Translations under genes and position numbers: made by a program
Shown: piece after piece, positions 1 to 12,983 of the stretch
How the letters are laid out: each line of letters starts with the position of its first letter
Position numbering within the stretch: position 1 is the first letter of the stretch
The notes under the pieces: model-generated
The model's input: only the letters and a program-made list of their open reading frames with translations
What the model was told of the DNA's origin: nothing
Databases searched by the model: none
Assembly (NCBI GenBank): GCA_965153455.1
Contig: OZ234493.1
Coordinates: 22,682,213 to 22,746,212 of the forward strand
Length of the DNA: 64,000 nt
Direction of reading: 5' to 3'
Source: Sphagnum compactum
Taxonomy: Eukaryota > Bryophyta > Sphagnopsida > Sphagnales

Positions 1-92
1 AAAGAAACAAAACCAAAGCCTTTTTTTTGCTTGTGGCATTTGTGTTGGTAATAGTGATCATGTCACTGATTATCTACCCTGATTTTGAATAG

Positions 93-2704
93 GTGATCTA
101 AAGTTTGTGCCACTTTTCCAAGTGGTTGGGATGCTCGATGGGACTTCAAGGGTGGAGTTGCTTAACATGGGTGGTCTGGGGAATCACTGGGAAGTTTGGC
201 TACCTGGAGCTGTGGTTTGGTCCCCTACCACAGCCAATGAATTTCACTTGGAAAGATTTGAGTGTGGTCATGAACTCCACAGACCTGCAGTAAGTGCTTC
301 AATGCAGACTGTCTTCTTCTTTGCTTATATATCTCCACACCTCTCTTCTCTAACTGGCAAAGAGAACATAACATAATCACTGGAGGAAAAATCTAAAATA
401 CTCATTCCCTGGGAGTTGAGGCACTTCTTATCAATGGGGTGAATTAACTCAGAGCAAAGGTGACAACAGTTTTTGTAGGAGTGTATTCACTTTTATGTTG
501 GGTTGATGCTTCAGCTATGTGACAGCTCATTTAGCTGCAGTTTTGGTATTTCTCTTGTTGGCATTTGAGCCAGATTGACCTGTAACTGTCAATTTTTGTC
601 AATCAGGCAGCAGAAAACAAGAATGATGTCACCAGGAGGCTCCAGGGTGATGATAGTGAAAGAGAGGTGGATGGAGTGAATGGAGCGGTGATCTGGCCTG
701 GTAGGAACATTATGGGTATGATGATTGTTGATGAACAGCAAAACCACATGATGCGCTTACTGCAGATGCAGCAAAGGCTGACAGTTCATAACTTGGCTTT
801 ACGATCTGAACCTGCCATAAATTCAAGGTCGTTGCCTGGTCATAGCATGTCTGAATATGGCCAAGTAAGGGTTTTCTCCTTGCAAAATGATTTCAGATGT
901 TTCAAGCATTTTATGAACACCAACATGAGAGAAAATGTGGGTTGTTTGGGGGATTTGTTGAAGTGTGTGGGAGTTTTCACCCACTAGTAAAGGGATTCAC
1001 AGCAATCAGCAGAGTGGAAATGTAAATTTGCAGGAGGCTCATTGGCATCTGATGATATATTTTACTACTTTGCTTTTTTGGCAAAGTGAGTTCATTTAGG
1101 TTGCTATATGTTTGATGTGAGCTTTCAAGGTGACCCATGTAGTGTTGCCTTCTGAGCAATTTGGTGTGTTAATGGGCAACCCAATTTTGGCATGCTGCAG
1201 CTGCCAACAAGAAGACAAAGGACCTTGCAGTATCTATTGGGACTTGATCATTTCAGAACCCACCCATCTGCAGATGCTGGTATTCTCCACTTCGTATCTT
1301 AATCACAGCAGGTCACCTGAGTTTGCTATTGCTCTCATTTGAGATTAGGAGCCTGTCTGTGCTAGTTATACAGAAGAGAGTTCAGCTCCAGCTGGAGAGC
1401 TCATATGTTTTAGATGGGTCTCTGGAGAATTCATTGCTCTGTTAGCATATGAAGAGAGTATGGTGAAGATAGTTGTTAAATGAGCTGCATCATTTGGCTG
1501 CAATTGACAACTTGAATGGTGGTTGGTTTAGGAGGCACTAGTGATTGCAGCCAGCAGGAATGCAGATCTGCTTATGCCAAACTTTCTGGCATTGATGCAC
1601 AACCTGGGCAGGAGCTCAGAGGCTTGTGGAGTGCACTTTATGGTCCACATGGCCTTGAAATTGTTACTGTTTCCTACACCAAAGACAACATAGTTGCGAC
1701 CAAGATATTAGGTAGTGTTTCTCTATTCTTCTGTGTTATTTGGTCCATTTGCTCTTTGATCTAACCTGATCAATTGGACCATGATCTCCTTTTCCTCTGT
1801 TATCTCTCTCTGCCTCTGTTTATAAAGCTGTAAATAGTCAGACAAATTCAGGCTGTCAACTCATTTTCAACAGACCCTTCATTGAACCCCACAAGGCTGT
1901 TGTGCCATGTGTATAAGATTTGCATGGAATGGACAAGTGCAGCAGTTGGGTTGAGCTCTATATTTCATGTTCTTTAGTGAAAGCATCAAGGCCTAGTGGT
2001 TGGGACTCATGATTGCCTTGCAAATGGCTGTGGGTTCAATTCACCACTGGGCACTGCTAGATGTTGGCCTTGCTAGATGTTACCTACTCTGTGGGCTCTA
2101 GCAGGCATCACTGGACCAACTAGTCAAGGGCCCCGTGCATATCAACAGTTTGTGCTAAATTTCTGTATCTAAATGCAGGTGATCCAAATGTCCCTGCTGG
2201 AGAAGTGACATTCCGTGCAATGCTCTCAACAGAAACCTCTGAAGTTCCTCTGGCCTTGCAAGATGTGCTAGCCTCATTAACCACGGGAACTCATGACATG
2301 AACCAGCTGGATAAAGTGTAAGAGTATTTTTACACCATTCTCTACTTCTTGGTTTTTAGATAATGCAAGGAGCTAGCTCTTTAGTAACACCCTTGGTGTA
2401 GTGATGGATTGCTCCCCTGTTGTTCATCGATTGATGACTGTCTTTAATCTCTGATAGTTAGCTAATCCCATGTTAACATTTTTGCAGGTACCAGGGGTTT
2501 GGACACATTGCAAATTACAACTTTTGTAATCCTCGCTGGGTGCCAGGTCATCTCCTGGTAGACTGCACAGGCCGCATGTCATTTCTGTGGGAAGATAGTA
2601 TAGTCATTCACTTCCAGCGTCTTGATTTGCCATCTCTTTATACTGCTCAGAGAAGAGCTTATGCACCCTTTCAAGCCAAGGAAGAACACCAAGTTGTTTC
2701 CTAG
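93..2704 (+). CDS. F-box protein, At5g39450-like, C-terminal part (5' end outside window)
   Basis: Supported coding exons are 93-289, 607-864, 1201-1293, 1558-1711, 2179-2317 and 2488-2704 (stop TAG 2702-2704). All junctions are GT-AG and the phases agree. The product resembles the region after the F-box in plant proteins of the At5g39450 type: a block with VPLFQVVGMLDG, a GLWSALYGPHGLEIV block, then GDPNVPAGEVTFRA, and a C-terminal block ending in FLWEDSIVIHFQRLDLPSL. The F-box itself should lie upstream, so it is not seen. F-box proteins are the substrate adaptors of SCF ubiquitin ligases; no substrate can be inferred. The gap between 1293 and 1558 is phase-compatible, but a further short exon there cannot be excluded (an open stretch follows an AG near 1371). 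The family call rests on remembered resemblance, not on a search. Confidence 0.75.
1984..2150 (+). mobile_element. tRNA-derived SINE-like insertion in F-box gene intron
   Basis: The last-but-one intron of the F-box gene holds an RNA polymerase III type promoter. An A-box-like GGCCTAGTGGTTGG starts near 1990 and a B-box-like GGGTTCAATTC lies near 2033, about 42 bases on, which is the tRNA spacing. The flanks do not complete a tRNA cloverleaf, so this is read as a SINE head plus body. The body contains the repeated string TGCTAGATGTT. No clear tail or target duplication was found. Confidence 0.55.
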
Positions 2705-4981
2705 TAATAGAGCCCTGCACATACATCTTCACATGTGGCTGCTATGCTACATGTTTACGCTTACAAGTAGAACTATGGTTTTTACACACCTGGTTGTTCT
2801 ATAACTGTGAAGCTTTTTTCATTTGTTGACACAATGGTTGGAAACAAGGTGTTCACTGACCTGGAAGCCAGCCTGTGAATATCAAGAATCTTCAATCAAA
2901 TTCTTTCCCAAGTATCAAGTGTTGAATGGACACTGCATGTAAATTTGTGCCCAATCACTGCTCCAGGAAGATGGTCCACCGGCAGTAGGTGTTCTCTCTT
3001 TGCTGACAAGTACTGGGGTCTGTATTTGAACTGAGGGACATGGTTGCAGTCCTGAAAGGTGGAGGTTGGCAGGGCAAGTACCACATCATGCAGCACCATT
3101 GAAAGGATGTCAACAAAATTTGTGCGAGGAATATTACCGGTTACATGGCAAGCGTTTCTATACCAACTTCTGCTAATTACCCCACTATAGTTTTGCAAGA
3201 AAGCAGGACCAGCTTCTATTTTGTAGCAGCTGCTGTTATGGTTTTCTCTTATCCAGAAATAAAAATTAATCTCTAAAGTCTTGAATAATTTGGAGCTTAT
3301 GTCAAGGTCTGCCACAAGTGCTGGGGGGGCACCAGTAGAAGGGTATCCAGATTGTGCTGGCCAGATCCAAGGAATGGAGTCAAGGTCATGACTCTGAAAT
3401 TCTAGGCAATGAGAAGAGTATCACCAGAAGTTCTTTACCTTCAGGCTTGAGTTTGATCAGCTTGACCCATGCTGAACCCTAAACTATAGCCTTAGAAGCT
3501 CACCATCAAATGGAAGCACTATTTCTATCTAGTTCCAAATGGACTGAAATATGGGCACAAAAGAGATCTCAAGGCTTTGCAAAGATCTTCAGGCACATGA
3601 AGTCCAGATACAAAGACATCCAGGAAAGAGAACTACAACCAAAGGAAGGAGAAAAGCAGTCATGAAAGTGTGGGATGAATTCAGTACATGGTAATAAACT
3701 TCCTTCTGTGCACAATTAATGGCACATGCAAATCAATATCAGCAAGCGTATGTTGTTGCAAATCAAAAAACATGAGTACTGAAGACATTTTTTTGTATTA
3801 GTGTTTAAAGATTCAGAAACTACCTGCATGATAATCAGGTCATCGAGGTATGTTACTGGATTTTGAAAATTCAATACCAAGCAGTTATCAATTTAACCAG
3901 TTGTAAATCTCAAGCATCAGCTGGCAGGTTGTTAATAACCAGGGTAACAAACAAGTTGATAGCCAGATCAAAATTCAATACCAGGCTAACACGGGTTTTG
4001 ACTCGCTGAGAGAAAGCCTTCAAACCAAAAGACCCACTCAAACAGATAGTTTCCAACATGGAAAATCCAAAGTTTCTAAGTCTAGAGAATGCAAGGATGA
4101 ATGTAGGCCAGGGAATGAAGTTAGTTTTCATGATTACCAGCAAAATATCAATGTGATAGCAGAGAGAAACTCCACACAAACACAGAAGGTACACTGCCCT
4201 GATTCCATTCAGACTTCCTCAGCTCCCAACCATGGGTGTAGATAAGTTCAAGCAAACAATCAAACAAAATCTGCATCCTGAGTTTCTGCTGTATTTCTGG
4301 AAGCAAGCAACTTGAAGATGCAGTTGTGATATTGGCTAGCAGTCAATAGCTAAGACAAAACAATCCATAGTATCCTCATTCAAGCTGTGACAAGCTTGTG
4401 CAGTCATAACCTTGGGTATGATCAGCAGAAGAAGTTGCAGAAGAGTCCAGTGTCCGGTAGATCTTTTTCTTGCTAGACCCGTCTCAAACAAGCTTGCAAG
4501 ACAATTTAGGGTATGCACTAGGCACCTTTACTAAACAGAGTCTTTACCAACGGTACATCAAATTCAAAGATTTAGGAATATCCAGCATATTCTTCTACAA
4601 ACTTCATAAGAATGCCCTGTCCATAGAGTGCAAAGTAGAGGCATAGGGAGAATTCAACAAAGTACCACAAAAAATACTCACAAGGGATTTGGAACGTAAA
4701 GAGGGATTCATATGCCAAGTTGGAGCGTCTCAAAGTATAACCTGAATTAAGAAAAGAGACTCGAAATCTAGACTGCAATCCGTAGGGGAGGGGGGAAAAG
4801 AAGGCTGCAAACATGCAAGGGCATCAAACAAAGAGCATCCTCTAAAACAGAACACAATTGAAATGACTGCCTTCTCAATTCCCATCAAAATGTTCTTGAA
4901 TTCGGATATACAGAGACAAGTTTCTCATTTCAATCCTACACATATTCCCAGTATGGACAAAAGAGTTTGAGGCAATAACAC
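2705..4981. other. Intergenic region between converging F-box and p23 genes
   Basis: It holds the 3' untranslated regions of both neighbours. A 139-codon open frame on the minus strand (3315-2896) starts at GTG, has no domain I recognise and is not called. A dispersed repeat lies at about 3780-3990. Confidence 0.5.
3780..3990. repeat. Dispersed repeat, copy 1 (second copy near 57.0 kb)
   Basis: A core around GGTCATCGAGGTA followed by ATTTTGAAAATTCAATA (about 3838-3885) recurs near 57,067-57,110 in the same orientation. Looser similarity extends on both sides. It is probably a fragment of an unidentified mobile element. Confidence 0.5.
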
Positions 4982-5517
4982 TTAAACCTCAGCATTTTTG
5001 GCCTCGGGAAACTCTTCATCTTCGTCACTTTCAGCCTCGGCTCCTGCATTGAAGCCTGAGAAGTCCATACCCTCCATTCCCGGCATACCACCCAAGCCAC
5101 CTCCTAATCCTGCCATGGATCCCAGTCCATCCATTCCTCCCATGTCGAAGCTACTCATGGGCTTGGCTGCATCCTCCTCCTCATCCTCATCAACCCATTT
5201 ATCCCAGTCCGCCTTCACATAAGGAGGAGCTTTCCCCTCCACTTTAAGCAACCGCTTCCACCATCCCTTCTCCGCCTTCTGGAGCTCACAAACAGTATGA
5301 CGCAGCCCGGTTGCGACCTTACTGCCTTCCACGTTCAACTTCCCGAACAGCTCCAAGTCGGCGCTATACTCCTGATTGCTGGAACCCTCGGTGGCAGAAA
5401 ATGTGAACCTACCGTCCGGCTCCAGTTTCACTTGCGGGTTCTTCGCATCGGGCAACGACACTGTGATAAACACCTTGTCCGACCGCTGCGCCCACAGAAT
5501 CTCTGGATGACGACTCA

Positions 5518-5518
<1 letters not shown>
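4982..5518 (-). CDS. p23 co-chaperone (Hsp90 co-chaperone, CS domain)
   Basis: An intronless frame of 178 residues starts at ATG 5516-5518 (MSRHPEILWAQ), the usual plant p23 start. An open extension upstream through the GA repeat has no ATG and is not used. Residues 1-105 form the CS domain. The p23 signature WWKRLLK...VKADWDKW lies at 86-108, followed by an acidic stretch DEDEEED, then a Met/Gly-rich segment (about 121-157, MGGMDGLGSM type) and an acidic end. p23 binds and stabilises the ATP-bound Hsp90 dimer during client maturation, in cytosol and nucleus; the Gly/Met tail is typical of plant p23-1 forms. The absence of introns across the whole CDS is odd if relatives have introns, and could mean a retrocopy. 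The frame is intact, so the gene may be functional. Confidence 0.93.

Positions 5519-5523
<5 letters not shown>

Positions 5524-5564
<41 letters not shown>
5524..5564. repeat. (CT)n microsatellite in p23 leader
   Basis: About 20 CT units (GA on the gene strand) end six bases before the p23 start codon, so they lie in the 5' untranslated leader. Such GA tracts can bind plant GAGA-binding (BPC) proteins; any role here is inference. Confidence 0.9.
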
Positions 5565-5567
<3 letters not shown>

Positions 5568-6120
5568 GACACAAATGCCGATTAAAACCCTACAAATCTG
5601 CTGAAAGAAAAGCCCACGACTTCACGAAGCTTAGCAAAAAAAGAAAAAAAAGCCACCAAAACCAACAAGCTTATGATGCAATGATGATGATGACAATGAT
5701 GATGATGCAGAGGAATGATATGCGCGAGTGCAAAGCTCCAGACCTTGTGTGCCTCTCTTGTTTGGATCAGGGAAGGAGCTTGCGGAGACTGCGAAAACAA
5801 AAACCCTGAAACAGGCACTGGCTTCTGAAGCTCCAGCGAGAGAGCAAGGCTGCTCCACCCCGGCCATGGTTAGGGTTTGGAGCGTAGAAACTCCTAGAAT
5901 TTACCTACCTACTTAAAATCAAGTTACCTACCCACCACTCCCTATACGGACCTACAGCGACGTTCCTTTTAATCAAAGCGGGGGCTTGTTCGTTGCTACC
6001 TACCTTCCTACCGGATTTCTGTAACCCAGTACCCACCAGTGCACAAGGTAAACAACAGGTAACCACAACTGAGTTTACCAAGCTTCCCACCTAACCACCT
6101 TGGTAACCATCCTGTACACC
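5565..6120 (-). promoter_or_regulatory. p23 leader and upstream region
   Basis: This is the start-codon-proximal upstream sequence of the minus-strand p23 gene. It contains a GATGAT-rich stretch (about 5673-5706) and many ACCTACC / TACCTAC motifs (5901-6110). No convincing TATA box was picked. Confidence 0.35.
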
Positions 6121-6204
6121 CTCTTACATATCCACCTCACATTACTTAGGTAACTTAACTACAGAGGTGAGAACAGGTAAGTTAGTGGCCATATTGAACC
6201 CAAA

Positions 6205-6328
6205 AAATGTTAGATTTGGACAAAGACGTAGATTTTATGTCCAAATTTAGACTCCTCTACATATCCCCAAAATGTTAGATTTGGACAAAGACATAGATTT
6301 TTAATCTACATCTTTGTCCAAATTTAGA
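6205..6328. repeat. Two inverted-repeat (hairpin) units in tandem
   Basis: The core GATTTGGACAAAGACRTAGATTTT is followed closely by an inverted copy ending TTTGTCCAAATTTAGA. The second unit (6275-6328) has arms of about 25 bases with a few mismatches and almost no loop. The first (6205-6253) has a shorter right arm. It looks like a MITE remnant or foldback sequence. Confidence 0.6.
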
Positions 6329-9300
6329 CCCCGATTTAGTCTAAGCACGAGATATTTTGAATCTTTTGAAAGCAATTTTAAATGAAAATTTTGAGGTTTT
6401 TTAGTTAGTTTTGAGGAGCTGGTTCACCCAAGGTGATAAATAATGTAATGGGAATATTCCTAGTTGCTACATAGGTAGGTAAATTGTGTATGGCACTTGG
6501 TGGCTATTCAGGGAAGTGGATGCATGTGAATAGTTGAGTACATGACCCACCACATTACTTTTAGGGTTTAGGGTTTGGGAATAGAAACATGATGAGAAAT
6601 GTGTTTGTTACTCACACACACACACTATTCATCCATCTTGCATGGTGCTCGTGTGGGTGGGTGGTTCACTTTGGCCCCTATCTACCCTACCAATTCTTAG
6701 TTTTGTCTAGTTTGCTTTTGTTTGCTTTTGTTTTTTCTTCTATTATGGAGGAAGGATTAGAATAACTAATTAAATCATGTATATAACAAAAGGCAAGGAT
6801 GGGAACCCATCCACAAGAACTACAAGGCAAATAAAAGCCCAAAAACACCTGTCACGAAAGCACATAATAATCAAGAATGCTATGAAATTTAGTTGAATAT
6901 TGAATTGAAAAAATTACTCAAATCTTAATATCCCCCACACCTTAGGTCTAAAAAATTACAATATCCCGTTCATTAAATCCTAATTAATTGAGGGCTTTTT
7001 TCCCCCTAAAATTTTCAGTTTTAATTTTGTTGAATTTTCGATGAAAAGATCGTTCATTATTCAAATGTGCCCTTCATTTTCAAAGTAGGATCTAAAGGGT
7101 CAAATTGCATCCAATTGAATCAATTTGCACAACAAAAGAAATGTTTGGTCAAGGTGCATTAAAAGATGGTATCAAATGTTTTCACTCCGAGATGTTTCAA
7201 CACTACAAACTTGCAAATTTTCACCGTATGAAAGGTCTACTAACATATCGCATCACAAGCAAGGACCATCTTTCATCTAAACTTCTTGTGTGGATCTAGC
7301 TTTTCCTCCTATAAATGAAATCCTTTTGTTTAGTGCAATGCAAGCTCTTTTCAAAATTCACCTAATTTGAATCACCTTTTTATGCATTTATCTCTTGTTT
7401 TTGCCATTAGAAATGGAATTCTCTAAAGGCTAAAAAAAAAACACTTTGCAAGGAAAGCCTAAACCAAACCCATAATAAAGTCAAACAAAGAATGCAAAAG
7501 GTTTGAAATTAATTATGGTAGTTTTTGTGTTATGACAATAAGAACATAAGGTGTGCATCCACAAAGAACACTCAAGTTACATTCATAGATTTAAAGGCAT
7601 CCCTTACGATGATGCATTGTAAAGCAAGGCTTGCATTCAAATGGTTGAATCTCCAACTTGTGACATTGTAAACCAACTAGTTGCACCATGTATGCATCCC
7701 ATCACTTATGAACTAGTGGCATGTTTTTTTAACAACCAAATGGGACAATGTTTTAAAATGAGTTGCACCTTTATGTGAACACTCACAAACTCATGGAAAT
7801 TCAACCATTTAGAAGAAACTTTGCAAGTCATATACAAGTTTTAATTGAAATCTTTCAACTTTTGACACCTTTCACCAATTCAAATGCATTGCATTTTTTA
7901 GTGAGTTTGGTGGCTACATTCACAATTCGAGTACATAAAAGGAATGTTTCAATGCAAAATCACATTGAAGCTCAAGTTTGATTGATTGTTATGACTATTA
8001 TAACTTACCAAAAAAATAATTATTGGTTTTTAAATAGGAATGTGAATTATGGTTAATATGGTTTAAATAATCATGAATTTGATGATAAAAAATGTTTTTA
8101 ATGTCTTAAAACATAGCTTAAGAACTATGTCCCATTTCATAGTTGTACTAAAAGGAATTCTAAAAAAACAACAATATTTCTTTAGATCTTTTCATATTTT
8201 AATCATAAAACATGAATAGCATTTTACATTATGACATAAATTTGTATTATTATCAAAATACCAAATTTTGTGGAAATGATGTTAGAGTTTTGATTTTTTA
8301 ACATTTGGAAATGGTTCTATATATTTATAATTAGGTTAAATTACAAAGGTTGAAAAGAAAGCAAAGTACGCATACAAACCAAAAAAATCTATTTTAAAAA
8401 TAAAATTTTGACAATCAAAATATGAAACTATCATATTCAAAATGTTTTGGAGTCACACCATGCACATGTGAGCTTGAATCACATGGAGTGGCATATCAAC
8501 AAAAGTAGTGCCCTTATAAAACCCCCCCCATCCATGGACCTAAGAGATATCCTTCCTTTTAAAGTTAATTCTATAAGCCTTCATGGTCTTGTAGTAAAAT
8601 GATGGGATTCTTTATTTCCAATACCATAAACCCACCACATCTTGATGCCCTTGAGCCTTTTGATGGATTTTGGTGTAGGGTGATGTCATAGCAATTTCAC
8701 AATTACACACCTTGTGAACCATGGGCAAAGCTCAAAGTTGAGGGTTACATCATAGTATTCAAGCATTACCTCAACACAATGATGAAGCTCACCCACCTTC
8801 TTGCACGTATGGCATGTGATTCCAAAGTGCATTCATCACAAAATTGTGAGGTAATTGGAATAAAAGGCATTCCCCTTGAATGCCAATGCTTTGTAATTGA
8901 TATGTCTAAGGGCATATGCTAGAGATCTATTCAAGTATTTTTTTTATGATGAATAATTGAAGCAAAACTCTATGTTGGTTGCTTGAAGGTAGCTTGTACA
9001 ACCCATTAGACTTGTTTTTATTTGCTTCTATAATCACTTTAAATGGTAGACTTGTTCTAACTATCCAATTCTTGTGATCCAAAAATCACCACACATTATT
9101 TTTCAATGATAACTCTCACCAACAATAAACTTATTAATGTTAAAAACATAGAATACATCATTCACTTGAACTTAGTTTATTGATTATAGGTCACCAATGT
9201 TTTTCCCTTCCCTTGCACGATGTGCACAAACTTGTTGTAGATTGAACATTAGGTAGTTCCATAATTTTTTCAATGTTGTTGAAATTGTTTCAATCTTTAA

Positions 9301-12300
9301 TCACATGTCTAAATGCATTAAATTCAAGATACCAAGCAATATGTTGGACTTGTTGAAGTCCATCACCGTCATTATTACATCAAACATACATGAGTAATGT
9401 TTTCTATCATTTGATTTGGAATGTTTCTCCTCCCGTTTATCCTCATGAACAATGTTGGTTTTAAGAGGTAGTTATTTTGAGTTTTTAATCCTCTGTGGTT
9501 GAGGAACCCAATGTCCCCCATTCATCACAAATGTTACATTGCTAATTGCATTTAGGTGTTTGACATTGCATTTGATCATAAGTTCAATGATTTCAACTAA
9601 TGTCGTCACGTCTTTTCAATTGATTATACTTCCTTAAATTATTGTTGTGTTTGCTTGTGTGAAGGAAAAACACCTCATTATTTATTTTCCTGCCAAATTC
9701 AATGTTTCAGACCATTACTTTTTTGGCATTAACTTGTTCAAGACAACCTTTCAAAGATTCCAATAATTGGTCTTGAATAATCACTAACTAATCTTTTTTT
9801 TTTTTTTGTAAATAACAAGTAATGCATTCAATGTAATGTGTACAACTATATTATTTCTATGAACTTTCATGCTTAAATCAACTAAATAGTAAATTCTTTA
9901 ATGAATCTTATGAAATCAATGAGTTCCTCTTCCATGATCCCCATGGAGTGCAACTTGTTGATTGGGTACAAGGTCCTACCAAAGTTAGGTTATAATTTAT
10001 AAATAGTTCTTGAAGTGCATTCCAATTAGCATTTAGTTTGTTGTGAATGAGACAATTTTATCCTTTATTTCCATATCATGATGATTATCATTGTTTTCAT
10101 CATAAACTTTCCATTCAATGACTTGACAATTGAAAAATCATGTGAAATTCATTTTTCATATGTTCATACTTTTTGCACATAATTGTTGTGTGTTTAAAAC
10201 TTATATATGAAACATATATACAATTTATTTTTTAATATGTGCATATGCATGTAAAATACTATAAACATATGAAAAATTAACTTCACATGATTTTCATTAC
10301 CATTTATCATTGGATGGAAAATTTGTGATGTTCTTTTGGTTTTTGAGATTTTGACCATTTAGGTTGACAGTTTTAGGTGTTTGAACTTTTTTGTTTTGAT
10401 TCATTACCTTTGATGCATCAACAACATTTGTAGCCTTTAAAATAATGGCCAACTCCCACAACATGACACATTGTGGCCTTTAGGTTTTTCAAATGGTATA
10501 GGTGGTAAAAACCACCTTTATTTTTGTTTTTGCAATAAAATGCAAATTGAAGGTGTCATCCTTAATTACCAACAAAAAAAGGGTGTGGGAACTTTGGGAT
10601 GGTACTAAAATGAATTCTTAAATTGAATTTATGGACATAGAAAATTACACAAACCAAACAAAAAAATGGATATCGCATTTTGGACCCAACATAATGCACA
10701 AATAAGTCATGGGCTAACTTGAATTCACAAGATTCATCACATCTTGGACTTGGGAGGAAGCCCCACCTTCCTTCTTATGGTATATTTTGTATTTCTCCAT
10801 GAGGGCTACATTGAAATGATCATTTTTTTTGGGATTTCTAAGTTGGACCCTCAAAACTACCAAGTTGTGAGTCCTACCACTTTGTGGGTTCATAGCATTC
10901 TCATTTTGCATCCAAATCAAAATCTTTTAAAAAACAATTCCTACATTTGAAAATAATTTTTTAATAATGCATTAAACTTTTCAATTGGAATTGATTTGAC
11001 TTTTCATAACATGGATTAGATGATTGGGATCAAGTGCAAAGTTCATTGATTGGATTGATTTTTTAACCTCCCTCTACCAACTTTGATGGGCATTGTGATT
11101 TTGTGAATGATATACCATAGCCTTGAATGAATGTTTTTGAAAATAAAACGTTGAAGTGTCGAAAAATGTGATTAAAACACATTGGAAATAATGAAAAAGT
11201 GATAAATGCACCTCCAAAATGAAAAAAATTTGAAATTTTTTAGAAGCTTGTAAAAGAAATCATGCTCCTTGTTAGTCATTTTTTTTCATTTTTTAAGTGT
11301 CACAGTATTGGTAAGTATCCCCACATAGATTTAGTCATAATTCACCTAACTAGTGATACTTTTCTCCAAGAGCATTAAAAGCCTAGCTAATAGGCGGAAG
11401 TAGGCGAGGGGATGAGAGTGTGAACATTGAAACATCAGTGCTGTTGGAAGGCAATTGGATGATCAAACTAATTTATTAAAAAATTTCATTTTCATTAACG
11501 AAAATTTTAATAATAAATTTTAAAAAAACGATTGCAATTGATTGAAAATAATTAATTATTTGTTTTCAATGTGTCAAACCCGACCCAAGGCTTTGGTAGT
11601 AATCATGCATAAGAGGTGAAAGGAAAAAGATAGCACAACAATGCATAGAGAAGCAATGATTAGTGGGGGGTGGATCACAAGTTTTTAGCAACATTTGTGT
11701 GATCTTAAGGTTGGGTGGAGAGCTTGTTTTAAATCATTGTTTTAATCATTTATATTATTTCATCAATTTGTTGTCAATTTCCAACATTGAATGGGCTTAT
11801 GCAAAGGTATGAAGACAAAATGTTGTGGCCAATGAAATTATTTGATTTAGTGGGGTAAATTTCTTTCTTAATTTTCATGAATGAACAAATGAACATGTAA
11901 TGGGTTTTGATAATGATGAAACCTTGACGAATTTCATTAAACAAACACCCAACAAAAGGGGAAAAGAAGAACAAAGAGAGAGGACCCAAGTTCAAACTAG
12001 AAGTGCAAAAACCCAAAAAAAGTCACAAAGGGGCAAATGAACAAATTATGTCATAAAACCCCACCAATTGGAAGAAACATATTAGAAAAGGAAAAGGAAG
12101 GCAAATTTGAAAGAATAATAAATGTAAAAAATGGCCCTCACATGCAACAATGGTATGTGGCCAAACCTATTTACAAAACTATTAATAATTTTCTTTTTAT
12201 GGAAAGCACATAAAATTTCCAAAAGAGGGCCACAATTGTCATGGGCACGAAAAATTACAAGAATAAAAAACTAAGTCAAGGACACAATAAGGAAAACAAA

Positions 12301-12495
12301 TCACAAGAAATGCAAGCCTAAGTCCAATCCAAGACTGGAAACATAAATGCGCAAGGCAAGAACACAATATATGTTAGAAGATAATTCAATCAAAACTTTA
12401 TTGTGATAACATATGAAGACGAAAGTTATGACAATAAAATGTACCCAAAATTGGTGTTGAATAGACTGAAGGTAATGGGAGGTCCTACCCCTATT

Positions 12496-12760
12496 TATAC
12501 CCCATTCGGGACTTAATTCAAGGAAATTTCCATAGAGGCTTCCATGTGTGCATTGACCAAGGAAGCTTCTTTAAAAACTTCCCTATTAATAATGAATTAA
12601 AAATCAATTAAAATTTAACTAAAAGTTAGCTCAGATTATACCCCATTGGGGATTTGGATCAAAGAAGTTTTCATAGAGGTTTTCATGTGTGCAGCGATCA
12701 AGGAAGCTTCTTGAGAAACTTTTTAACTAATAATGAATTAGGAGTTAATTGAAAATTAAT
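12496..12760. repeat. Tandem duplication, period about 141 bp
   Basis: Two diverged copies begin TATACCCCATTSGGGA at 12,496 and 12,637. They share TTCCATAGAGG-type and CAAGGAAGCTTCTT strings and end in TAATGAATTA. Confidence 0.75.
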
Positions 12761-12771
12761 AATAATGCAAG

Positions 12772-12900
12772 TGATGATGTAAATGATGACGCAATCGATT
12801 ATATTAGTGCAATCAATGATGTAGGCAACTATGTTGCTACAAACAATGATGTAAGTGATGATGCAGGCGATTATGTTGGTGCAATTGATGGATGATGGTG
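12772..12900. repeat. Degenerate GATGATG-type tandem repeat, period about 72 bp
   Basis: A unit containing GATGTAARTGATGAYGC and CGATTATRTTRGTGCAAT occurs at about 12,776 and 12,848, with shorter GATGATG echoes between. The period is a multiple of three, but no start codon or gene model supports translation. Confidence 0.6.
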
Positions 12901-12983
12901 TGTTCGTGACAATAACACCTTTTATTAACCATGCCATGTTAACATAATAATGAAAAAAATCATTTGTTTATTGGTGTAGGCAC

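Noticed and set aside
2896-3315. 139-codon minus-strand open frame
   Set aside because: Starts with GTG, has no domain I recognise, and lies in the likely 3' region of the F-box gene.
5519-5572. N-terminal extension of p23 reading RERERER through the GA repeat
   Set aside because: The upstream start is GTG, not ATG, and p23 proteins begin at MSRHPE.
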